DNA from: Plasmodium brasilianum | Lineage: Eukaryota; Apicomplexa; Aconoidasida; Haemosporida; Plasmodiidae | NCBI RefSeq assembly: GCF_023973825.1 | Contig: NC_090126.1 | Coordinates: 558,001-622,000, forward strand | Length of the DNA: 64,000 bases | Reading direction: 5' to 3' | The notes under the pieces: generated by a model | The model's input: the letters and a program-made list of their open reading frames with translations, nothing else | Databases searched by the model: none | Told to the model about the DNA's origin: nothing | Made by a program: the position numbers and the translations under genes | Shown here: in pieces, positions 21,273 to 33,579 of the stretch | Numbering within the stretch: position 1 is the stretch's first letter | How the letters are laid out: each line of letters starts with the position of its first letter

Positions 21273-24200
21273 CTAGTTTTTGTCCATTTTCTTTTTCTGT
21301 TTATTTATCATTATTGATTTATTCAGCAAGGTCTTATCAAGCTGTTCTATTATGTTGTTTTTGCTGTTTTTGCTGTTGCTGTTGTTACTGTTGTTGCTTC
21401 GTTGGACGCCATTATTGGAAACATCTTTAGAATTCAGGTATTTATTGTTGTTGTAATTTACATAGTTGCTCTGTTTATTATTACTACCACCACGAGTGTT
21501 ACTTCTACTGTTGTCGTTATTGTTGTTGTTACGTGACTCCTTCGAATTTTGTATTTCTTTCATAAAACCTTTTATCCTTACCATGTTCGCATTTTTGTTC
21601 CCATTTTTGTTCGCATTTTTCCCTAGCATATTTGATTTATCATTACTGTTACTATGTTTATTTACATTTACGTTTACATTTTTATGTTCACTCTCTAAAT
21701 TAGGTGCATTTATATGATGATTTTTCAAAGTATTGAATACATTTTTGTTACATGCACTATTATCATTATTGGTATCATTATTGCTATCATTACTGTTATC
21801 ATTACTGCCGTTATTTCTATTATTATTTTTATTTTTATGGAAGTAGTTACTCTTTTCTAAACTCATAAAATTAGCTTTATTTTTTTCTTTTACCAACAAT
21901 TCATTATTCGGATTTGCCGCTTTAAGATATATTGTATTATTTTTATATTCATTCCTATCATTATCTTTATTAGTAGAGATGATATTTTGATTTCTATTTT
22001 TCACGATATGTTTTTCATTACCTCTATATATCCGTGCATCATCACGATCATCATTATTATAACTACCGTTATAAGTATTGTCATAGTCGTCATAATTGTT
22101 ATCATAATTGTTGTCATGCTTCTTATCATAGCTCTTTTCGTAGTTGTTATAATTATTATTATTACCATTGTAATATATGTTACTACTGTAGTTACGAGTT
22201 TTCAATTTGCCTTCATGATCACAAGTAATAGCTGTGTGTGAATTAAGTCTTCTCAGTTTTTCCTCTTCGTTTTCCAATATATGGTTATGATTGCGCAGTA
22301 TGTCACTATCACTACTGTATCCATTTGCTTGATTTATTTTCGTATTGTTATGAGCAAGTGGTGCAGACGGTATCATAACAGCGTTCTTATTATTTCTACT
22401 TTCGTAACCATTATTATTATTTCCAGCGTTATTACTGTTGTTGCTTCTGCTGTTGCTTCTGACCACGTTGCTGTTGTTGTTCGCTACCTGATCACCTCGT
22501 TTTCCACTGACATCCTCACCACTGTTATTATATACATCCTTATTATACTGATACGAATCGTCCATATTTTTATTCGTCAAAATGTTTTCCACATTTGAGC
22601 AATATTCATCATCTACTTTTTCAGTATATGTACTATTAGCATATTTTTGACAATTCACCTCCTCCAAAAATTCATCAAAATTATTTTCTTTTTTTAGTTT
22701 GTCGCTATAATCCTTATAAGACTTTCCATCCTTATTATTTTTCTCATCGTTAAACGCGTTTGAATTCTTAAAATTTGTAACTTCTTTATTTAATGGCATA
22801 GTTTTTTTTCTACTGCTTTGCATAAAGCTTGATATATGATTTATCGATTGCATATTTTTGTTTACTAAATTGTCTATTTTGTTTAATGAAACTTGATTTT
22901 TTCTATTCATATGATCATCCTTAATGAAATGTACAGTACTACTAATTTTATGAAGATTATCATTAATGTTATTAATGTTGTTATTTATATTATCTACATC
23001 ATTATTAATGCAATTAATGTTCTTATTAATATTATCAATACATATGGTATTTTTATTTGGGTCATTTTCTTTAAAATTATCATATTCTAACATGGTTGAA
23101 TCGTTATATTCATAATTCTCTATCAACCTATCATCAGTATGGTTCCCCTTATAGTTCACATCATTCTCCTTATAATTATTTACTCCCCCCTCATAGTTAG
23201 TATCGTCCCCATTATAATTATTTTCTCCTCTCTTATCATTATGTTTATCACCTGCACCTTTATCATGAGTATGATCTCCCGTGTCCTGTTTATTATTTCG
23301 ATTATTAGGATAATATTCATAATTACTTCTTACATCAATAAGATCTGATTCTATTAAATTATTTACATTTAATGATGACATAATATTGCCATGTTCGTGC
23401 TCTTTTTTCTCTTTGAAACCTACACATGAACCACCACCCGAATGTAACGTATCATTAAAATTGCTATTCCCCATCTTTATGTTTGTGCTTAAATGGTTTA
23501 TATTATAACTGTTATTATACTTGTCGCTATTTAGGTATTCCCTAATGTTATTCTGTACCCTGTTATTACTATACTTGTACATATTACCGTTATTGCTACT
23601 CTGCTTGTTATTGCTATTACTGTTGTAACCATTCCTGTCTGCCTCATTTTCAGCACCTTCCAGTGCATTCATGTTATTCCCATAATTATTCTGGTTGTTG
23701 TGCTCACCCCGCACATTATTCCTGTTTACATGATTGTTCATGCTATTGTTCCCTTCAACATTGTGATATTCACCTCCATTATTTCCTCCGTTTTTTATAT
23801 CGCGATTATTATCGTCATCTTTGTAACCCTGATTGTAATTGTCGTTACTTAAATTTGTACTCCCAATATTCCCTTCTTTCAATACAAAATTCCGAGAAGA
23901 CATTTTCCCCATACCGTTATTATATTTTCTGCTGTTCTGGGTATTAAAATAGTTTTTATTATCAACAATGTCATTATTTTTATTACTACTGTTGTTATTA
24001 TTACTACTGTTGTTATTATTACTTCTGTTGTTATTATTACTACTGTTGTTATTATTACTTCTGTTGTTATTATTACTACCATCATCATCATCATTATTAT
24101 TATTATTACCATCATTATTATTATTGCTTCCGAAATATTCATTCGTGTCGGAATAAATGACATCATCGCGTTTTTTATAATTGGTTGTGTTCTCATCTGC

Positions 24201-27200
24201 TGCTTCGTTCATATAATTACTGTTCGACGATCGACTGTCAGTAATCGCATTGTGCATGTTAGATGCATTATATGAATCCTTTTCAAAGTCATACCTGGAC
24301 TTTGTATACATATTGCTATGATTACCCCTATTATTAGTCTCACTAGAGTAATTGTTCTTGAATGATTTGTTCTCATTATTATTATTGGTGGTACCAAATC
24401 CAACACCATCTATCACATTAACCGCGTAATCAGCAATATATTTTTTTTTATTATTGTTTTTCCACATATCCTTACATTTCTTATCGTTAATATTGTCATA
24501 TATCATATCTATTTGCGCTGAGTTCTTATCATAATTCAACTCCTTATCATTCAAATATTTAGACTCTATATTGTTATTAATATTGTTTTTACTATTACTA
24601 TTACTTTTAGGATGTGTGCTCTTGTGATTGCCCATTTCATCAGATGTGAAATTCGCATCTGATAATCCTAAGTTATTATTCTTATATTTTAAAAAAGTTT
24701 TATTTTTGAAATTTTCATTAATCATACTATCAATATATTGAATACTATTATTGATTTCCAAATTGTTGTAGTTAAAATTTATACTTTTTTTTCTATTTCT
24801 TCTTTTTATTATGTCTAACTTATTTTTACCGATAATTTTAACTTTCACCTTATTTTTAGAATTACTTATTCTAGATAAATTAGAACTATATTTTCTATTT
24901 TCAAGATTTTTTAATGATATAATAGCACCTTTTCCACTCTTACTTCGACAATCTTGTAATTTATTTAATAAATTTACTTCATTTTCCTTCTCCTTAAGAG
25001 ATTTTTCTTTATTTTTTAACTGTTCATGTAATAATTTCAACTGTTCTTGTATAAATTCAGTATCTTTTTCATGCTTTTCCTTCATTAACAGAAATTGTTT
25101 TTTCTCTACTTCTAAACTGTTTCTATCTATGTGAATAACTGTTTGTTCATCTAACAACTCTTTTTCTCGCTTCTCAATCATTTGAAATTGCGCATCTTTT
25201 TCTTTTAAACTATTTTTATAATTAACCAATTGATCTTTCACTTTTTGCAATTCGTTTTTTTTTTCTTTAAGTTTTTTTTCTCTAGCCTGTAACTTTTCAC
25301 TATATTCTCTAAGTTCGCTATCAAACTTGTTTAATTTTTCCTTTTTTTTACTCAGTTCATCTTCTTTCTTATTATGCTCCTTTTCCTTTTCAATTAAATC
25401 TATTTCCTTTGTCTTTAATTCTTTATCATAATTCAGTAATTCTTCCTTATTCCTTTTTATTTTATCAAGTTGTTCGTCAAATATTTTACGTGATTGTTCC
25501 ATTTGAAGCTTGTCATTATTTAATCCTTCCTCTCTTTCATCTAAATCATATTTTCTTTTTTCTAATTCTTCTTTTTCTTTTTCTAAATTTTCCTTCTCTT
25601 TATTTAAATCTTCTTGTTGTTGTGATAAATTTATAATTCTAATTTTTATGTCATTTTCTTCTTTTTCCTTAAAATTCTTATAATTTTTTAACTCTATTTC
25701 AATTTGCTCTTTTTCTACTAATAAATTTTCTTTTTCTAAATTTAACTTTTCTTGTTGCACATACAACTTATCTTTCTCCTCTTCTATATCTAGATACACA
25801 CTCTTTTTATAATTCTCTAATTCTTCTTGTTCTTTCATTATAAGATATTTCATTTTATTTTTTTCTTCTTCTAACATTACATATTTTTTCTGTATACTTT
25901 CTTCATATTTCTCGCATTTTTCTCGAAATTCCTCTTCATATATCTTTTTTTGTTGTTCAAAATTATCTCTATCTTTAACAAACTTCATTCTTTCATTTGC
26001 CATTTCGTTCTGTAGTTTGTTATTCTCCTCTTCGTATTTTTTTTCTAACAACAATTTTTCATTTTGAAGATTTTCCTTGCACTTCTTTTCTATATAATCT
26101 TTAAATTGTTCCTTTTCATCCTCTACATTTTTTATCATCAATCTTTTTTCATTTTCTAATTCTTCTCTTAACTTGTTACTTTCTTTATCCATATTTTGTA
26201 GCATTCCATTTTTCGTGTTTTCAATGTCCTCTAGCATAATTATTTTCATCTTCTCTACATCTTCAATCATAAGTGATCTTTCTTTTTTTAATTCCTCCTT
26301 CATATAATTTATCTCATTATCCTTTTCCTTTTTCAGGTTATTCTTTTCGTTAAGCAACTTCATCCTTTCTTCTTGCATGTTGTCTAAAATTTTCATTTTA
26401 TCATTTTCTAACTCCTTCTTATTTTTATTTAATTCATCGATTAATTCATTGTACTTGTCTATTCTACTTTTTAGTTCATTTTCTTTTATCAAATTACTTC
26501 TTTCATTTCGTCTTAATTCTTCTTCTTTATTATGCAAATTGTTATATTCACATTCTATAATTTTTTTTTTCTCTTTTTCTAGGGATTCTAATTCCTTTTT
26601 TAACATTTCAAGTTCATTCTTTTCTTTTATATTTAATAATTTCTCTTCTTCTAATTCTTTTTTATTATTATTTAACATTTTTTCTTTTCTTTCCATACTT
26701 TTTCTTTCATTTTCTATATCCTTCTCTCGTTCTTCCATTTCTTTTATTTTTTTATTAAATTGACCAAACTTTTCATCGTATTCATATAATTTATTTTTAC
26801 ATTTATTTTCAATAGTAATACACTCATTCATTTTGTCAAGCAATTCTTTCTGGGCATTGTCATATTTACATTTTATAGAATTCACATATTTTTCTTTTTC
26901 TTCAATTTCGTTCTTTTTTTTATCAATAGTTATTTCTTTATCTTTAATTTGTGAATGGATCTTATCTATTTCTTTTTCTTTTTCCGCTAACATTTCTACT
27001 TTCTTTTCAAAATTATCTTTTTTCTTTTTCAGTAAATTCTTTTCTGTTTCTAACATCTGTCTGCTCTCTTCCATGTGTAGTTGTAATCGAGCCATTTGCT
27101 TACTCGCTTGACATACACATACAATGTTTTTAATGTCATTCTTTTTTTTTATATTTTTATCAAAAGAATATAAATCTTCATAATTATTTAATAAATGTGA

Positions 27201-29663
27201 CATCTTGTTCCTTTCATTTATGACATTTAGGGTATAACTTTCTGTTTTATCCTCAAAATAGTTTTCTCTTTTATTTAAATATTTTGATTCGTTTTCTGTG
27301 TTGTTGTTAAAAGTGTTAAAGTGTTTTTTTCTTATTTCATTCAAATCGAGGTGTCCCAGATTTGCCAGATCGTTGTTATTTCTCGAGTTACTTCCGCTCC
27401 TATTGACATTAACATTAGGATTATAATTATAGTTAGCACTAGGATTAACATTATGATTAGCATTATGATCGGCATTATGATCAACATTATGATCAACATT
27501 ATGATCAACATTATGATTATCATTATGAATAACATTATGATTAACATTATTTTTAACATTAGGATTAATATTAGGATTAACATTATGATTATCATTGTGA
27601 ATAACATTAGGATTAACATTATGATTATCATTATGAATAACATTAGGATTAACACTATGATTAACATTATTATTAACATTATGATTAACATTATTATTAA
27701 CATTATGATTAACATTATTATTAACATTATGATTAACATTATTATTAACATTATGATTAACATTATGATTAACATTATAATTAACGTTGTTATTTCCCCT
27801 GTTACTGTTGTCTCTATTATTATTGTCGCCTCTATTATTGTTCATCGGATCTCTGTTAATGTTAGTATTGCGATTTATCTCTTTGGCGTTTATATCATTT
27901 ACATTGTTACTCATGAAGTTACCGTTACTATTCGAGTTCGTGTTATTATTATTTTTACTTTTATTACTATTGTCATTTTTTAACTGCAGATATCTTTCAT
28001 ATGCTGAAATATTCCCCGATCCTCTTTCATTGTAGTAATTTATTCTAGCTTGTGTATCATCAGCATAATTTAAGTAATTACTAATTTTCTCATTTTCTTG
28101 TCTTCCCATATCCACATTGCTAGAACTGGAACGTTTATGATGAGCATTTTTATACTCGAACTTATTTATATTTTTATTTCTATAAAAATTATCCAAATAA
28201 TTTCTTTTTATGTCATTCATATTCAAATTAGTTTTACTTTTGTCTTCATCATAGTTTGTGTTAATATTCATCAGATTCTCTAGAATTTTCTGCTTTTTAT
28301 TATTCACATCTGTATTGTTCATCCCTTTATTCCTACCATCACTGTTATAATTAAATCGATTAAAAAACTCCAATTCTTTTTCATTTGAACCTTTCTTGTC
28401 CTTTATACAATTCCCCTCTTTCATATTCCTGCTATTTACTATGTTGTTTAAAAAGCTACTTCTTAACTCATTTTTCGAGATGTTGTCGTTACCACCGTTA
28501 ATATTATTGTTGTTATTGTTGTTATTGTTGTTATTGTTGTCATTGTTGTTATTGTTGTTATTGTTGTTATTGTTGTCATTGTTGTTATTGTTGTTATTGT
28601 TGTTACTGTTGTTAGTGTTATTATTATTGTTGTTAGTGTTATTATTATTGTTGTTGAAATTATTGTTGTTGGCATTATTGTTGTATAAGGCCAAATTATT
28701 AGCATAGGTAGCACTGATGTCCTTCTTGATTTTACTACTTGCTTTTTCCTTAATATCATTTATATGAACAGGATACTCTTTTTCATAAATAAAATTATTA
28801 TTGTATTTCTCCTGCAGTTGAGCTATTTTATTTGAATCATTGTAAGCGGATAAGTTGCTATTCAATTTCTCTATATTATTATTATATAACAAATTAATAT
28901 CTATTTTATTTGAATTATTATTAGGTTTCGGAATATCAACAGTAGTAGAATTATACCTAATATTATTTTTATATACATTATCATGATTATTGTTTATATT
29001 CTCTTTATATGTTCTATTACTATATGGAAAGTTAAAATTTGTTTCCTTATTTTCTTCGATCCATCTTTTATTATCATCATTTCTAACAAACACATTCTTT
29101 ATATTGTTCCCTTTCACATTACCTAAATATTCTCCATTATTTATGTTGTTTTTATAAAATTCGTAGTTATTCATTTTCTTGTCCTCTTTCTTTATATTAT
29201 CACAGTCTATTAAAATTGAATTGCCATTATTATTTTCTTTAGTATCCTGAAAATTTCAAAAAATGAATATTAACAAAATGTAACACTACACACTAAAGGT
29301 AATAAGTACACATTTACACAGAGCAAGAAGTGTATATATACACTTATGTGATTACACATATAAGAATAATAGGAACAATACTAATAATGATAAAAAAAAC
29401 AAAATTAAACAGTGTAAACTGTGTAAATAGTATAATAATAAAAAAATAAGAAACAGTCTGTAACAAAAATACGCATCGTATTTATCATGAATAGACACTT
29501 ACCGTATTAGAAGAATTATAAATGTTTTCTGAACCCTGTCTACCATACGTGTGTTCTAAAAAAATAAGAAATATATTATGTCGATACACATTCAATGCGT
29601 AATTTTGGGAGAACAGAAAAAGGGAAAAATTATCTAAGGGGTATCATAACACCAATGTATTTC

Positions 29664-29694
<31 letters not shown>

Positions 29695-30577
29695 ATATAT
29701 ATATACATTCGTATGCTTATGCGTATGCATGTATGTCCTCACATGTACGTGTGATCAACGTATTTTAATATACAAGCAAAAAAAAATAAAAAATAAAATA
29801 CAAGTTAATTTTAATTTGCCTACTTTTATTAGTGACGTACAAGGACTCATACATTTCTAAATCTACATGGCTATTTGTTTTTAACTCTTCAAGTGCGTAA
29901 AACTTTCTCTTAGAGCTAACTGTTTCACTGTAGTTTCTATTTGATGCGTTATTATTACGTTCATCATTACTACTATTACTATAATCTTTTCTAACGTCAG
30001 AATATTTGCTACTTTTTGTTATATCTATTAAATCATACCCCCTATTCGTTGTATATATGCTATTTTTATTGAAAACTATGGGTTCACTCCCCACATTATA
30101 ACTCCTACTATTTCTTTCATTGTTACTGCTATTATTACTGTTACTGCTATTATTACTGTTACTGCTATTATTGCTATCATTATTACTATTATTTTTTTCA
30201 GTGTCATTCATATCTTGTCTTATTTCTTCGTTATCTGTTTTGTCCTTTGTGAATAAAGTTTTGTATTTATTGAAAAGATTTTTTCCATTATTTATCGAAT
30301 TTTTTATAGTTTCTTTAATATTTGACTTACCCAGAATTGAGTTATCACAATTTCCTTTTTCTTTCTCTGTATCAATTTCTATACCTGTATTTTCTTCCTT
30401 TCTTTTCTTTTGTTCACCTTTGTAACTGTTATCTATGTTAAGACAATTTGAATATTGATCATTTTTGTATTTATTTTTTATATGTTCAATAGTTTTTTCA
30501 CTTTTATTAATTAATTTTGTCTCATTTTCAGATATACTACTTGAATATACACTTCTATTTCTAGTAAACGTTTTCAT
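21273..30577 (-). CDS. Giant Asn-rich coiled-coil protein, three exons (~2,926 aa), unknown function
   Basis: Exons 29824-30577 (start MKTFTRNRSVYSSSISENE), 29503-29555 and 21273-29246. Introns have donors GTAGGC and GTAAGT, acceptors TTTTTAG and TTTTCAG, and phases 1 then 0; the joins read K-HTYGRQGSENIYNSSNT then DTKENNNGNSILIDCD. A start at 29174 would therefore miss about 290 residues. The N-terminal half has Ser/Asn repeats, a poly-Asn tract (28491-28683) and Asn-Val-Asn-His repeats (27415-27790). About 24930-27130 encodes some 730 residues of continuous coiled coil with Glu/Lys heptads (EEKYVNSIKCKYD, LEKEKKKIIECEY). The C-terminal ~1,200 residues are Asn/Ser/Asp-rich and mostly disordered. 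No catalytic motif, signal peptide or membrane segment is evident. A structural or scaffold role is likely, but I do not recognise the orthologue. Confidence 0.85.
27415..27790 (-). repeat. 12-bp in-frame repeat (Asn-Val-Asn-His)
   Basis: On the plus strand the units read ATTAACATTATG and relatives; on the coding strand they give NHNVN, NPNVIHND and NHNVDHNV. About 30 units with phased variation, in the N-terminal third of the giant coiled-coil protein. Confidence 0.9.
28491..28683 (-). repeat. Poly-asparagine tract
   Basis: Long AAC/AAT run on the coding strand interrupted only by Asp, Thr and Ser codons. Typical Plasmodium homopolymer tract that keeps several other frames open (Leu-rich on the opposite strand). 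Confidence 0.9.
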
Positions 30578-31246
30578 TCTTTTCGTTGTCTTACTTTTTA
30601 ATTTATATATACTATGATATGGTCAAATTTAATAATCTTAATAACTTGGAAAGAGATAAAAAAAAAAAAAAAAAAAAACCGAAAAAAAGAAAAAACAAAT
30701 ATGATTTCAAATCACATCAGGTCTCAATTTTTTTTTTTCTTTTTCTCTCATTTCAAAATTATTTAGTGCTGCAATAGTATTAAGCTTTAATTTCATTCGA
30801 GCAAATGGATATTTAAAAATACGAATAAAATAATAAAAAATATAAAATAAAAAGCTAATGGGTTTTTTTTACTCCTGTTTTAAAATAAAAAATAACATGC
30901 ATGATTTTTTTAAATATCTATGTATAATAGTAAACTGAAAAAACAAATTTAATACACTGTATTTATTTTCATTTAAAAGTATTGAGTATTACATAAAAAA
31001 GTTATACTATAATAAATTTATTCGCAATAAAGATATTTAAAAAGAAAAATGAAAGAAAATAATAAAAGATTGTTAACTTGCTAAGTTATGGATGAATTTC
31101 AACTAATTTATATAATAACACATACGTAAAAATAAACGGAAATCAACTAAATGCATAATTTATATTTGTTATATCACCACTATTATCTGTGTTTTTGTTT
31201 TTATTTTTGTTTGCGTTCTCCTTTGCCTTTGCATTTTATCTTTTCT

Positions 31247-31277
<31 letters not shown>

Positions 31278-31839
31278 TTATATTTTTCTTTAACAAATGT
31301 TAAAAGGAAGAAAAAAAAAGTGGAAAATATAAGTCTACACTCATAATATCATAAGCAAAAAAAAATACATAATCATAAATTGCCATTAATCGAATTTATT
31401 GTGCCTGAATATTTACATGCATACTTATGTATATATGCGCATAAATATTTTTTTGACATTTATATGTATACATACATACATACATACATACACACATACC
31501 TACCGTTTTAACACAACGATATATATGTATGAACTGATAAAAAGTTCCCTTTGTATACAAAAAAGAGAATGAAATATGGAGAAATAAAAAAAGAAACATG
31601 CATATACATTAGAATTAAAATAATATACGTTAATAATATTTAAAGAGAAATATTTTACAAGCAAAAATCATATGCAAACTCCTATTTAAAACATTTCCTT
31701 TCCATTATTTTACATTTTTCATTTTTTTTTTTTTCCTTTTTTATCTTTTTTCTGTCTGAAAAAAAAAAAAAACGAAAAATAAGAATTTTATTTTTTTTCA
31801 TGCACAGTACAGGCAAAAAAAAAAAAAAAATGTGCAAAA

Positions 31840-31906
<67 letters not shown>

Positions 31907-32251
31907 GATCATGGTGTGTAGAAATATCAAAATAAATATTTCCATATCCTTTTCATATAAATGCAATAAAAAAAAGGAATAACTACACAGCATATTACTT
32001 TTGTTCATACTTTTAAATAAATAATATTTCATTTTAATCTTATTCTTAATCTTTCTTTTTTTCCCCTATTTTTATTCTTTCCCTTTTTTTCTCCTTTGCT
32101 TCTTTGTATTTTCTTAAATTTTTAGAAATTAAATAATTTAATTCTGCGTATTATCCATATATATGTGTATGCATGCATGTACATTTTCCTAATATGGTTG
32201 TGGTATTAACAAACATTTTTTTAATTAAAAGAAGAAAATTTTAAATATACG
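30578..32251. other. Long AT-rich intergenic region with a 61-A run
   Basis: 5' flank of the giant coiled-coil gene. Homopolymers dominate, including an unbroken A run at about 31845-31905. A minus-strand stretch near 31140-31220 reads KAKENANKNKNKN, but it is low complexity. I see no gene I can support. Confidence 0.55.
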
Positions 32252-32843
32252 ATGACCTGTTTTTTAATCTTCATTTTTAAGTTATTTTTATACGTTGTAT
32301 GTCTTTTATTGTTTCTATGTTTATAATTCATATTAAAGAAAGACTGTCTTCAAAACAATCGTATTATCGCTCAAAAGATTTTTTCACAGAGTTATACTCT
32401 ACACAATAATAATACTAATACGTCGTATGTTTCTTATTTTAATGAATATTACAGAATAAAGAAAATTCTTGTCCATAATAATTAAGAAAAAAAAAGAATA
32501 AGGGGAAGAAAACCGTGATTGCTACAGTGCAATTCACAACCGTCTGTTTAGGTATATTCGCATAAACCGAAAAAATGTACACATGGGTGTGCATACATAT
32601 ATATATATAATATGCACATATATACATCTTCAAATGAAGACAGGTGAATGTATAACATGTGAATTCAATTATTCCTCGTATTTAAAATTTGTTCTAACGT
32701 ACAAATACGTATGGAAAATAGATCATGTATTTTTAAGAAAAATTTACGCTATAATAAACAAAACTTTAAGAGCCTTAATCTTTTCTTTTGTCTTATTACA
32801 TAATCATATCCTATTTTTGTGTATACAAAAATATAAATTATAA
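32252..32843 (+). CDS. Candidate small multi-exon gene, structure unresolved
   Basis: Several plus-strand segments are unlike AT noise: 32252-32296 (MTCFLIFIFKLFLYV, donor GTATGT, a signal-peptide look); 32339-32424 (KDCLQNNRIIAQKIFSQ..., donor GTATGT); 32534-32553 (QFTTVCL between CTACAG and GTATAT); and 32634-32843, which reads MKTGECITCEFNYSSYLKF onward to a stop with two hydrophobic C-terminal stretches. QFTTVCL joins in phase to GECITCEFNY through the acceptor GAAGACAG. The first intron would be only 42 nt, and one join has a phase conflict, so the whole chain is not established. No family recognised. Confidence 0.3.
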
Positions 32844-32965
32844 TAAATAGTGAATTTTTTATCTTAACAAGTTAAAAATTCATAAATTCAAAAATAGAAC
32901 GATGGCACATGAAATAAAAAAGTTTAATGTGGATACACACAATTAAAATACCTTCTTTGAATGTA

Positions 32966-33069
32966 TAATTTAAATACATAATTTAAATACATAATTTAAA
33001 TACATAATTTAAATACATAATTTAAATACATAATTTAAATACAATAATTTAAATACAATAATTTAAATA
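32966..33069. repeat. 13-bp AT-rich tandem repeat
   Basis: About seven copies of ATAATTTAAATAC with minor length changes. Non-coding, between the candidate at 32.3-32.8 kb and ESF1. Confidence 0.85.
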
Positions 33070-33579
33070 AATGTTTGAAATTTTTATGCAATAGGAAAAA
33101 TAATAAAGTTTAATAAAAAACATAACATAAATACAGTTTATATGGGGCATTTCCGTTAAAAAAAAAAATAAAGTTTACGCATAAAAGCATATATAAATAT
33201 ATGAAAAAAAAAAAAAAATGGATAGGTAAATAGATGGTTAGATAACTAAATTTATAGATGGATAGATAAAAAGATAGATGGATGGAAATACAAAACAAAT
33301 GCTGTAAATAATATAATAAAACTCAAAGGTAAATGCTTAAAAAAATAATAATAATAAAATATAATTAATAAAAATGTATGTTCATCCAACCTAAATATAC
33401 ATATATTTATTCTTTACATATATAATCTTTTTTTTTTTTTTTTCCCTTAATAATTCCATAAATATTTTCTGCTAATCATTTAATATAAATTTTAAGTTTA
33501 TATGTTCTGTGTGAATTATTATTTAATTTGCTTAATTCATACTTCTTGTACAACTAAATTTATTTTATCCTTTATCTTT

